Shown here one piece after another: positions 1 through 5,784 of a stretch of 5,784 bases of DNA. Positions within the stretch are counted from its first letter, which is position 1, and each line of letters opens with the position of its first letter. This DNA comes from Candidatus Peregrinibacteria bacterium (GTDB lineage: Bacteria; Patescibacteriota; Gracilibacteria; UBA1369). The notes beneath the pieces were generated by a model that worked only from the letters and a program-made list of their open reading frames with translations, was not told where the DNA came from and did not search any database. The stretch covers positions 1-5,784 of the forward strand of contig WJLA01000015.1 in assembly GCA_014728765.1 (NCBI GenBank), written 5' to 3'. A program made the translations under genes and the position numbers.

Positions 1-375
1 AACCACCTCAGATTCAAATTGTGCTCCAACACCTGCCAAATACTTTCTTTCAGCTTCAGGAATACCCAATTTTTCAAATGTATATTTGATTTCTTGTGGC
101 ACATCATCCCAGCTTCTTTTTTCTTGGTCTGAAGGTTTGAGATAATAATGAATACGTTCAAAATCTATTTGTTCAAGATCAGCTCCCCATTTCGGCAAGC
201 CTTTTTCCGCAAATAATTCCAAGGCCAATAATCTTTTTTCCAACATCCATTCAGGTTCATTTTTTTGCTTGGAAATTTGTTCCACAATTTTTTTGCTTAA
301 TCCAAAATCAGACTTGTATTTCGGTCTGTCTTCAGTTTTAAATCCATATTTTGTTTGAGAAAAGTCAAAATTCAT
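1..375 (-). CDS. sufB: SufB, Fe-S cluster assembly scaffold subunit (N-terminal part, cut by window edge)
   Basis: SufB is the scaffold subunit of the cytoplasmic SufBCD complex, on which Fe-S clusters are built with sulfur delivered by a SufS-type desulfurase. Reading leftward from the ATG at 373-375 gives 125 uninterrupted codons to the window edge, about a quarter of a typical SufB of 470-500 residues. The translation carries the conserved N-terminal SufB blocks: GLSKKIVEQISKQKNEPEWM (about 25-44), the LPKWGADL segment near 60, a YYLKPS segment near 75, DDVPQEI near 87, and the block KLGIPEAERKYLAGVGAQFE near 101-120, which is nearly diagnostic. The start is set by the M-NFDF reading, nine bases after the sufC stop. 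There is no Shine-Dalgarno sequence in that gap, so translation probably follows from sufC or is leader-independent. The metal- and cluster-binding residues lie in the missing C-terminal part and cannot be checked. The family call is firm. Confidence 0.95.
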   Translation of the reverse strand, partial: MNFDFSQTKYGFKTEDRPKYKSDFGLSKKIVEQISKQKNEPEWMLEKRLLALELFAEKGLPKWGADLEQIDFERIHYYLKPSDQEKRSWDDVPQEIKYTFEKLGIPEAERKYLAGVGAQFESEVV

Positions 376-384
376 AAATTTATT

Positions 385-1122
385 TTAAATTGCATGATAG
401 CCATCTTTTTCCAATAATTCTACAAGTTCCATTCCACCGGATTTTACAATTTTACCATGTTTCATAACATGTACATTTGTTGCTTTAATATGATGCAAGA
501 GCCTTTGATAATGAGTTATCAACAATAATCCCGTGCCTAATTCTTGATATGCCTTATTTATGCCATTAGCTACATCTTTCAATGAATCAATATCAAGACC
601 TGAATCAATTTCATCCAAAAGTGCAAGTTTAGGTTTTAAGGCAGTTAATTGTGCTATTTCAGCTTTCTTTTTCTCTCCACCTGAAAAACCTTCATTAACA
701 CCTCTTCCGATAAATTTTTTGTGAATATTTAAATTTTCCAAAAGTTCTTGCGCTTTTTTATAATAATTACCCAAACTGATTTCTTCACCCGTTTTCAAAT
801 TATGAGCTTGCCTCAAAAAATTACCGAAAGTAACCCCCGGAATTTCTTGCGGATATTGAAAACCTAAAAACAAACCAAGTTTAGCTCTTTTATGCGTCGG
901 TAATTCTAATAGGTTTTCTCCGTCTAATTCAACACTTCCACTAACGATTTCATATTTGGGATGTCCCATTATCGCATAACATAAAGTGCTTTTACCACTT
1001 CCGTTTGGTCCCATTACCGCATGAATTTCACCTGTATTGATTTCCAAATTTACGCCTTTTAGAATTTCTTTCCCATCAACATTAACTTTCAAATCACTGA
1101 TTTTTAGCTTAGAAATTTTCAT
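385..1122 (-). CDS. sufC: SufC, ABC-type ATPase of the SUF Fe-S assembly complex
   Basis: SufC is the cytoplasmic ATPase that dimerises on SufB/SufD and drives the conformational change needed for Fe-S cluster formation; it is not a transporter subunit. At 245 residues it matches the usual 245-260. All ABC motifs are intact: Walker A GPNGSGKST (38-46), Q-loop with Q89 in FQYPQEIPGV, signature FSGGEKKK (146-153, the SufC form rather than the LSGGQ of transporters), Walker B LALLDEIDSGLD (166-177, with D170 and catalytic E171) and switch His204 in THY. The tail resembles other SufC proteins (GKIVKSGG, then a short acidic helix and DGYHAI). It is the first gene of a leftward operon with sufB, which starts nine bases downstream. 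The ATG at 1120-1122 is preceded by an A/T-only stretch with no Shine-Dalgarno site. A promoter at 1144-1172 would give a leader of about 15 nt. Confidence 0.97.
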   Translation of the reverse strand: MKISKLKISDLKVNVDGKEILKGVNLEINTGEIHAVMGPNGSGKSTLCYAIMGHPKYEIVSGSVELDGENLLELPTHKRAKLGLFLGFQYPQEIPGVTFGNFLRQAHNLKTGEEISLGNYYKKAQELLENLNIHKKFIGRGVNEGFSGGEKKKAEIAQLTALKPKLALLDEIDSGLDIDSLKDVANGINKAYQELGTGLLLITHYQRLLHHIKATNVHVMKHGKIVKSGGMELVELLEKDGYHAI

Positions 1123-1143
1123 TGAAAAATTATTAAGTATTTC

Positions 1144-1172
1144 AAGTTATTTTAAAAAAACGGCTTTGTCAA
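1144..1172 (-). promoter_or_regulatory. Predicted promoter of the suf operon
   Basis: On the minus strand there is a perfect -35 box TTGACA (1172-1167), then 17 bp, then TAACTT (1149-1144), a weak -10 that keeps the three most conserved positions (T, A and final T). Transcription would start near 1137, about 15 nt before the sufC ATG. The -35 box is the same duplex as the -35 of the divergent gene at 1215. A better -10 match, TAAAAT at 1154-1149, is only 12 bp from the -35 and is therefore less likely. Confidence 0.55.
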
Positions 1173-1193
1173 GCTAAAAAAGTATGATATAAT
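1166..1193 (+). promoter_or_regulatory. Predicted strong extended -10 promoter of the peptidase-like gene
   Basis: TTGTCA (1166-1171, five of six consensus positions) is followed after 16 bp by a perfect TATAAT (1188-1193). A TG at 1185-1186 makes an extended -10 element (TGATATAAT). The expected start of transcription is near 1200, only about 15 nt before the GTG start codon. This is the best promoter match in the window, and it suggests the downstream gene is well expressed despite its non-ATG start and lack of a Shine-Dalgarno site. Confidence 0.75.
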
Positions 1194-1214
1194 TAAGAGA
1201 TTTAACCAGTTAAA

Positions 1215-2624
1215 GTGGCGCCCAATCCTGAGCAATTAAGAGAACGTTCTAAAGATCAGCTGGAAAAAAGAAATTCTGAAACAATTTCCAACAGTCCTGA
1301 TCAAATAAAACATGATCTTGCCGAATATGTGATTGGTTTTGAAACAATGGAAGATAAAGAAAAGCAGGCAATTCTTGAAAAAACCAAACAATTTGAAACA
1401 AAGCAAGATTACGATCTTATAAAAAGCATGGGATATTCTGTTAAAGAACTTGAGCAAGATCCATTAAAAAGACACTTGGAATTATCTGCGATTTATCTCA
1501 AGCGCGACAAACAAAATCCACTATTGGCATTTGATGTGGATTTTTTGAATAATGAAGCGGCTGAGTGGGGACTGGATTTAACGGATTTATTGCCCGCAAA
1601 TATTCTTGCGGTGGATATCTATGATCAAAATGGTGCTTTAATCTATGAAAATGCTACAAGATCTAAAAAAGAAAATAAAACAGGTTATTTTGAAAAAAGT
1701 GGACAAAGAGCGGAAATACAAACTGGATTTAAAATCGTAGTAAAAAAGTCTCAACCGGTTGAAGCTATAAAAGAAAGAAAATATGGACGAAGAGCCTATT
1801 TGAACGGAGCGCAGGAAATAGAAGAAATGGTATATAATTCTGCAGTTACGGAGGTTAAAGACAAAGCTAGGCAAGAAGCGCAAAAAAAAGGAGAAAAACT
1901 GGATACGGGCAAAGACTTCTATGACAAAGTATTTGATGATTTGACGAATGCTCTTTCTTCAACAATCAAACGGTTTCAAGAAACCGGAAAACTGGATTTA
2001 GTGGCATTTGCACCGATTCTGGAAAAGATGTTGAGTGAACATTCTTATCAAATCGATCAAGCGGAAGATGAAATTTTGAATGCTCAAGAGGAAAAAGAAA
2101 AGCAAAAAACAAAACAAGCAGATATTGGAGTTACACAATCTGCACCTGAGGATTTGCCTAAAGATAAATCTGAACCAATCTTACAGCATGAATTACCGGA
2201 AGGTATATCTGAAAGCTCTAAAGTATTAATTCAAACGGCTAGATCCTACATTGGCAGTAAACAATTTAGAGGTAGGGAAGTGGCGGGTGGAAAACTTGCT
2301 TGTGCTCAAGTGGCTTCTACAATTTTAAAAGAGGCGGGTTTATTGAGTAAAGTACATTTGTCAGTAAATGCCACTGAAAAAGCTCTGCTAAGAAGAGGTT
2401 GGAAAATTCATCGTGGCAAAGCAAAGGCCGGTGATGTTGTTATTTGGGGGAGAACACCTTCTAGAATGGTAGATGGTATTGCAAGACCGGGTCATAGACA
2501 TATTGGAATAATGACAAGTCAAGACTACACTGTTAATAATAGTTCCAGCTCGAGAATGCCATTGGAAAGAAAATTGGATTATAACTCTCCGAGAGGAATT
2601 TATTTTTTAAGTCCACCAGTCTAG
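1215..2624 (+). CDS. Uncharacterised protein with C-terminal NlpC/P60- or CHAP-like cysteine peptidase domain
   Basis: This 469-residue protein has no recognisable full-length match. The C-terminal ~135 residues (about 335-469) have the layout of papain-like NlpC/P60 or CHAP amidase/peptidases, which usually cut peptidoglycan. C363 in GGKLACAQVAS, the only cysteine, is the likely nucleophile at the start of a helix. It is followed by KAGDVVIWG (404-412), then GHRHIGIM (426-433), with H429 (or H427) as the likely catalytic His, and N441/N442 as possible third residues. Residues 104-176 look like a small beta-rich domain (WGLDL..LLPANI, then GYFEKSGQRAEIQTGFKIVV). Residues 185-305 are highly charged and probably helical, followed by a Pro/Glu/Lys-rich linker (about 306-330). 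No signal peptide or membrane segment is visible. The GTG start is used because an in-frame TAA lies at 1203-1205 and the promoter places transcription near 1200, so no longer N-terminus is possible. The gene stands alone between two divergent/convergent neighbours. Substrate and location are unknown. Confidence 0.85.
   Translation: MAPNPEQLRERSKDQLEKRNSETISNSPDQIKHDLAEYVIGFETMEDKEKQAILEKTKQFETKQDYDLIKSMGYSVKELEQDPLKRHLELSAIYLKRDKQNPLLAFDVDFLNNEAAEWGLDLTDLLPANILAVDIYDQNGALIYENATRSKKENKTGYFEKSGQRAEIQTGFKIVVKKSQPVEAIKERKYGRRAYLNGAQEIEEMVYNSAVTEVKDKARQEAQKKGEKLDTGKDFYDKVFDDLTNALSSTIKRFQETGKLDLVAFAPILEKMLSEHSYQIDQAEDEILNAQEEKEKQKTKQADIGVTQSAPEDLPKDKSEPILQHELPEGISESSKVLIQTARSYIGSKQFRGREVAGGKLACAQVASTILKEAGLLSKVHLSVNATEKALLRRGWKIHRGKAKAGDVVIWGRTPSRMVDGIARPGHRHIGIMTSQDYTVNNSSSSRMPLERKLDYNSPRGIYFLSPPV
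2217..2621 (+). other. Cysteine peptidase-like domain (NlpC/P60 or CHAP type) within the 1215-2624 protein
   Basis: Residues 335-469 form a compact domain: an entry helix (SSKVLIQTARSYIGS), the Cys helix around C363 ending in LKEAGLL, a strand-rich middle with GDVVIW, then the His strand HIGIM and a NNSSSS turn. The order Cys, GDVV(I/V)W, H-(I/V)-G-I and Asn/Ser turn is what one expects of this fold. The Cys motif L-A-C-A-x-x-A/V-S differs from the classical NlpC D-C-S-G/A motif, so the exact family is uncertain. Activity is inferred from motif order, not shown. Confidence 0.7.
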
Positions 2625-5107
2625 TTCTTCTTTTTTTCAATCAATTCTTTGGCTTGATTCTCAGTTATTGATTCAGGAGATAAGTTCTTGGGAAGAGAAG
2701 CGTTGATTTTCCCATCAGAAACATATGGGCCATATCTTCCTGTTTTTAATACCAGACCGTTTTTGAATTCCTTCAAAGGAGCGGAAGCTTGTCTTTTAGC
2801 GCCTCCCTTTTTAGGGCCTTCAGCAATAATTTTTTTAGCTTCTTTTAAGTTTAAGTTTAATGCATCATATTCATCCGGAACGGAATAATTTTTACCTTCT
2901 GATTTCAAATAGGGACCATATGGCCCAATATCAAGCATTATGCTTTCTCCAAGATCAAAAGGAAGAGATAATATTTTTTGTGCTTGTTCTTTGGAGATTT
3001 CATCGGGATCAATAAATTTGGGGATGGATTTCATTTTAAATCCATCTTCTCCTTTTTCACCACGTTGCAAATAAGGTCCATAACGCCCAACTTTTTTAAA
3101 AATTGGCTGACCTGTGGATTTATCTTTGGCAATTTCCGATTCAGTATTTTCCAATTCAATAATTTCCAATGCTTTTTTTTCATCTAAATCAGCAGGGGCC
3201 GTTTCATCGGGTAAAGCAGCTCTTTTCTCACCATCACCAACTTCCAGATATGGTCCGAATTTACCGATTCTGATATTGATATTTTTGTTCAGCGGTATTG
3301 TACAAATTTCTTTCGCATCAATGGGCTGAACAACTAACTTGGTCAAACCATCATGTTTTTTGGTGCCAAAATAAAATTCCTTCAAATAAGGTACGGATTT
3401 TTTTGATCCACCGGCAATTTCATCAAGATCTTCCTCCATTTCGGCAGTAAATTCATAGTCAACCAAGTGAGTAAAATATTTATTCATCAAGTCCACCACT
3501 GCATATGCGACAAATGTAGGAACAAGAGTTTGATTTTTCTTGAAGACATATTCTCTTCTTTGAATAGTATCCATAATTGCAGCATAAGTCGAAGGTCTTC
3601 CAATTCCTTTAGCTTCAAGTTCTTTAATCAAAGATGCTTCTGTATATCTTCCAATTGGCTTGGTATGATGGTCTTTGGCATTAACATTTTTTAAATTGAC
3701 TTGATCGGCTTTTTTTAGTGGCGGCAGTATCTTTTCTTTGTCTTCCAATTCTTCATCAGGATCATCGGAACCTTGCACATAAGCTTTTAGAAAACCTGGA
3801 AAAACAATTATCTTTCCATTGGCTTGAAAAGTATTTTTCCCATCTGATATTTCAGCGGTTGTAGATTCCATTTGAGCCTCTTTCATTTGTGATGCTATGG
3901 TTCTCTTCCAAATCAATTCATAGATAGCCAATTCGTCTGATAATAGCTCACCGGACAATTTTTCCGGTAGCCTGAAAGTTTTTCCGGCCGGCCTGATAGC
4001 TTCATGCGCTTCCTGAGCGTTTTTCACTTTTGATTTATATTGTTTTGAAGAACTTGGCAAAAATTCTTTGCCATATAATTTTTCAACCAATTGCCTGGCC
4101 TCTTTTATTGCAGATTCAGCTAAAGTAGTTGAATCAGTTCTCATATAGGTTATATAACCGTTTTCATATAATTTTTGAGCCGCCTGCATTGTTCTTTTGG
4201 CACTGAAACGCAATTTACGAGCAGCTTCCTGTTGTAAGGTGGAAGTTGTGAATGGAGCTTCAGGATTTCTTTTATATGGCTTTTTCTCAATCTTACTCAC
4301 AGAAAAATCATTCTTAACTATATCATCAGCCAATTTTGAAGCAGATTTTTCATCCAATAAGATTTTTTTTGAGTCTTTTAATTTTCCTGTGTTTGGATCA
4401 AAATCTTTTCCGGAAGCGATTTTTTTTCCATCTATCGCTTTCAATTCCGCTTGAAATTTTTCTTTTTTGAGTGTTTCGAAATCAGCAATTAGATCAAAAT
4501 ATTTTGCGGAAACAAACTTAGCTCTTTGTCTTTCTCTTTCCACAACCAATTTTATTGCCACAGATTGCACTCTTCCCGCACTTAGTCTCGGAGCAACTTT
4601 TCTCCATAAAACAGGTGATACTTCATATCCATAAAGTCTATCCAGGATACGGCGAGTTTCTTGAGCATGTACCAAATTTTCATCAATATCTCTCGGGTGT
4701 TTCAGCGCTTTTTCAATGGCATCCTTGGTGATTTCATGAAATACCAGTCTTTTCGGTTTTACCTTAGGCTTTAAAACTTCCAGCAAATGCCAGGAAATGC
4801 TTTCACCTTCACGATCTTCATCCGTTGCCAGAAAAATTTCCTTGGCATCTTTAATGGCTTGTTTTAGTTTGGTAACTTGTTTTTTCTTGGTATCCGGTAT
4901 TATGTAAAGAGGTTTGAAGTCATGTTCGGTATCCACTCCAAGTCTCGACCATTTTTCCTTTTTGTATTTTTCAGGCACGTCATCCGCTTTTGCAGGCAAG
5001 TCTCTAATATGCCCGATTGATGCTTCCACTTGATAGTCATTACCTAAAAATTTTTTTATAGTTCTCGCTTTGGCGGGAGACTCAACTATAACAAGATTCT
5101 TTGCCAT
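2621..5107 (-). CDS. topA: DNA topoisomerase I (type IA) with zinc-free C-terminal repeats
   Basis: TopA relaxes negatively supercoiled DNA by cutting and passing one strand through a transient 5'-phosphotyrosine link, acting behind RNA polymerase on the chromosome. The 828 residues are complete and near normal length. The N-terminal Toprim domain shows the general acid E9 (VESPAKA) and metal ligands D96, D98 and E100 in TDEDREGE. The SAGRVQSVA motif (176-184) and the catalytic Y321 with R323 (YITYMRTDS) follow, then the GIGRPSTYA motif (501-509). The tail (about 600-828) has four G-x-(Y/F)-G-P-Y repeats, starting near 614, 673, 727 and 789, in place of the three four-cysteine zinc ribbons of E. 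coli; C602 is the only cysteine in the protein. The ATG at 5105-5107 gives the canonical start MAKNLVIVESPAKA and has no Shine-Dalgarno site. The gene converges on the peptidase-like gene with a 4-bp overlap and diverges from pepF, so it is probably transcribed alone. Confidence 0.98.
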   Translation of the reverse strand: MAKNLVIVESPAKARTIKKFLGNDYQVEASIGHIRDLPAKADDVPEKYKKEKWSRLGVDTEHDFKPLYIIPDTKKKQVTKLKQAIKDAKEIFLATDEDREGESISWHLLEVLKPKVKPKRLVFHEITKDAIEKALKHPRDIDENLVHAQETRRILDRLYGYEVSPVLWRKVAPRLSAGRVQSVAIKLVVERERQRAKFVSAKYFDLIADFETLKKEKFQAELKAIDGKKIASGKDFDPNTGKLKDSKKILLDEKSASKLADDIVKNDFSVSKIEKKPYKRNPEAPFTTSTLQQEAARKLRFSAKRTMQAAQKLYENGYITYMRTDSTTLAESAIKEARQLVEKLYGKEFLPSSSKQYKSKVKNAQEAHEAIRPAGKTFRLPEKLSGELLSDELAIYELIWKRTIASQMKEAQMESTTAEISDGKNTFQANGKIIVFPGFLKAYVQGSDDPDEELEDKEKILPPLKKADQVNLKNVNAKDHHTKPIGRYTEASLIKELEAKGIGRPSTYAAIMDTIQRREYVFKKNQTLVPTFVAYAVVDLMNKYFTHLVDYEFTAEMEEDLDEIAGGSKKSVPYLKEFYFGTKKHDGLTKLVVQPIDAKEICTIPLNKNINIRIGKFGPYLEVGDGEKRAALPDETAPADLDEKKALEIIELENTESEIAKDKSTGQPIFKKVGRYGPYLQRGEKGEDGFKMKSIPKFIDPDEISKEQAQKILSLPFDLGESIMLDIGPYGPYLKSEGKNYSVPDEYDALNLNLKEAKKIIAEGPKKGGAKRQASAPLKEFKNGLVLKTGRYGPYVSDGKINASLPKNLSPESITENQAKELIEKKKN
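2690..3268 (-). repeat. Four diverged protein repeats (G-x-Y-G-P-Y) in the TopA C-terminal domain
   Basis: Residues 614-806 of TopA contain four copies of a motif of about 18-24 residues: IGKFGPYLEV (614), VGRYGPYLQR (673), IGPYGPYLKS (727) and TGRYGPYVSD (789), each ending in a (S/A)-(L/I/V)-P turn. The spacings are 59, 54 and 62 residues. The first three are followed by helical linkers with the pattern of an acidic start and an EKA/EQA/KEA helix. Repeats 3 and 4 are separated by a basic stretch, GPKKGGAKRQ (764-773). This is the topoisomerase C-terminal repeat type known from actinobacterial and other TopA proteins, thought to bind single-stranded DNA. At DNA level the copies are diverged, so recombination between them is unlikely. 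Confidence 0.85.
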
Positions 5108-5125
5108 GTTTATTGTTGATTTTGA

Positions 5126-5153
5126 ATTTTAACTTTGAAAAGCTTACAATCAA
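5126..5153 (-). promoter_or_regulatory. Predicted topA promoter
   Basis: Minus strand: TTGATT (5153-5148, four of six positions), 16 bp, then TAAAAT (5131-5126, five of six). Transcription would start near 5119, about 12 nt before the topA ATG. It lies entirely within the same stretch as the pepF promoter on the other strand, so the two should exclude each other. Confidence 0.55.
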
Positions 5154-5158
5154 AGTTA
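5130..5158. repeat. 9-bp perfect inverted repeat spanning the topA/pepF divergent promoters
   Basis: TAACTTTGA (5130-5138) and TCAAAGTTA (5150-5158) are perfect reverse complements separated by 11 bp, with arm centres 20 bp apart, close to two helical turns. Each arm contains the TTGA of one -35 box and supplies the TA of the opposite -10 box. The symmetry may therefore simply be two promoters laid over each other, or it may be an operator for a dimeric regulator; the sequence alone cannot decide. Confidence 0.7.
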
Positions 5159-5162
5159 CATT
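5135..5162 (+). promoter_or_regulatory. Predicted pepF promoter
   Basis: Plus strand: TTGAAA (5135-5140, five of six positions), 16 bp, then TACATT (5157-5162, four of six). Expected transcription start is near 5169, giving a leader of about 27 nt. An alternative on the same strand is TTGAAT (5122-5127), 17 bp, TACAAT (5145-5150), which would give a leader of about 40 nt. Both overlap the topA promoter. Confidence 0.45.
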
Positions 5163-5195
5163 AAAAGCAAATTTTTTAACAAAAACCAATCTAAA

Positions 5196-5784
5196 ATGTG
5201 TAAAAAAATTTACTATGAGAATAGAAAATCCGTTCCGAAAAAAGATCAATGGAAATTGAACGCAATGTACAAAAGCACAAAGGAATGGGAAAAAGATTAT
5301 CAAACAGTTACAGAAGAGATTCCTAAACTACGGTCATTTAAAGGAAAACTGAAAACTCCCCAAAAATTATTGGCTTGTTTTAAAGAATTATCATCAACTT
5401 TTAGAAAGCTGGAAAAACTATATGTATATTCTTCACATAAATATTCTGAAGATGTATCCAACAGCCATTCACTTTCATTGATGAAAAAAGCCGAACATTT
5501 GTATAACAATTTTATTCAAGCAATTTCATTCATTGATCCTGAATTGATCAAGTTGCCTTCCGCTGAATTAAAAAAAATAGCTAAACTTCCCGAATTCAAG
5601 GATTATGATTTGGATCTGAAAAGACTTATTCTGAGAAAAAAGCATATTTTATCAGATCAAGAAGAGGCACTTTTATCTAAAGTTTCAATGTTATCATCCG
5701 ATCCTGAAAACATTTTTTCAGCTTTGGACAATGCCGATCTAGACTTGGGCGAGATAAAAGATGAAAAAGGCAAAACTATCAGAG
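5196..5784 (+). CDS. pepF: Oligoendopeptidase F, M3 metallopeptidase family (N-terminal part, cut by window edge)
   Basis: PepF is a cytoplasmic zinc metallopeptidase that hydrolyses short peptides, recycling amino acids or processing small secreted peptides. From the ATG at 5196-5198 the frame stays open for 196 codons to the window edge, about a third of the usual ~600. The N-terminal family signature is clear: R-x-x-VPKKDQWKLNAMY (10-25), a W-x-K-D-Y helix near 31-35, FKGKL near 48-52, KLEKLYVYSSHKYSED (71-86), SFIDPEL (111-117), an ILRKKHILSDQEEALLSKVS segment (145-164), then IFSALDNADLDLGEIKDEKG (173-192). The zinc-binding HEXXH lies in the missing C-terminal part, so activity cannot be confirmed. 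An in-frame TGA at 5136-5138 is followed by no ATG before 5196, which fixes the start. No Shine-Dalgarno site precedes it. It diverges from topA. Confidence 0.92.
   Translation, partial: MCKKIYYENRKSVPKKDQWKLNAMYKSTKEWEKDYQTVTEEIPKLRSFKGKLKTPQKLLACFKELSSTFRKLEKLYVYSSHKYSEDVSNSHSLSLMKKAEHLYNNFIQAISFIDPELIKLPSAELKKIAKLPEFKDYDLDLKRLILRKKHILSDQEEALLSKVSMLSSDPENIFSALDNADLDLGEIKDEKGKTIR

Noticed and set aside
1882..1889. A8 homopolymer in the peptidase-like gene as a slippage or phase-variation site.
   Set aside because: Runs of eight A's from paired Lys codons also occur in topA (for example opposite 3173-3180), so this is expected from AT-rich codon use. No functional alternative frame was seen.
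2585..2608. Possible terminator for the peptidase-like gene: CTCTCCGAGAG followed by a T-rich stretch.
   Set aside because: The stem is only four pairs with a three-base loop, it lies inside the coding sequence, and the T-run is interrupted and separated from the stem. It is better explained by the codons for SPRGIYFL.
2629..2660. T-run just after the peptidase stop and a nearby AATCAA/TTGATT pair as a terminator.
   Set aside because: The T-run has no stem before it, and the 6-bp stem that follows has no T-tract after it. The bases also encode the Lys-rich end of TopA.
2912..2926. Near-palindrome GGGACCATATGGCCC as a binding site.
   Set aside because: It lies inside topA and simply encodes the GPYGPY motif of the third C-terminal repeat.
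3467..3694. Open frames on the plus strand across topA, and minus-strand frames across the peptidase-like gene.
   Set aside because: They are antisense to clear coding sequence, rich in Phe/Ser/Cys as expected from reversed Lys/Glu codons, and resemble no known family.
5082..5509. Two minus-strand open frames covering the topA upstream region and the pepF start.
   Set aside because: They lie opposite the well-conserved PepF N-terminus and across the divergent promoters, and their translations look like antisense noise.
1..5784. Possible alternative genetic code (UGA read as Gly, as in some Patescibacteria).
   Set aside because: All recognised proteins are collinear with their families without in-frame UGA, so there is no sign of recoding in this window.

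Overview
The window is AT-rich bacterial DNA from a compact genome using the standard bacterial code: the known families read through at normal length, and the stops are TAA, TAG and TAG. It holds five protein genes and almost no spare sequence. The mix is a SUF operon beginning with sufC-sufB, a topoisomerase I with a zinc-free repeat tail, an M3-family oligopeptidase and a lone cysteine-peptidase-like protein with a divergent front half. With very short leaders and no Shine-Dalgarno sites, this resembles the Patescibacteria/Candidate Phyla Radiation. That placement is an inference from gene style at moderate confidence; no rRNA or other taxonomic marker is present.

Layout, left to right: (1) 1-375, minus strand, the first 125 codons of sufB, running off the left edge. 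(2) 385-1122, minus strand, sufC, nine bases upstream of sufB in the same operon. (3) 1123-1214, a divergent intergenic region in which the sufC promoter and the promoter of the next gene share one -35 site. (4) 1215-2624, plus strand, a 469-residue protein whose last ~135 residues look like an NlpC/P60- or CHAP-type cysteine peptidase; the first 330 residues are not recognised. (5) 2621-5107, minus strand, topA, complete; it and the peptidase gene converge and both stop within one CTAG. (6) 5108-5195, a second divergent intergenic region built around a 9-bp inverted repeat that holds both the topA and the pepF promoter. (7) 5196-5784, plus strand, the first 196 codons of an oligoendopeptidase F, running off the right edge.

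The genes are mostly independent housekeeping functions: Fe-S cluster assembly (SufBC), relaxation of negative supercoils (TopA) and peptide breakdown (PepF). The peptidase-like protein is the only one of unclear role. I see no tRNA, rRNA, CRISPR array, transposon or attachment site, and no convincing terminator. I found no clear undescribed multi-gene system; the most unusual features are the two tightly overlapped divergent promoter regions and the uncharacterised peptidase-like protein.
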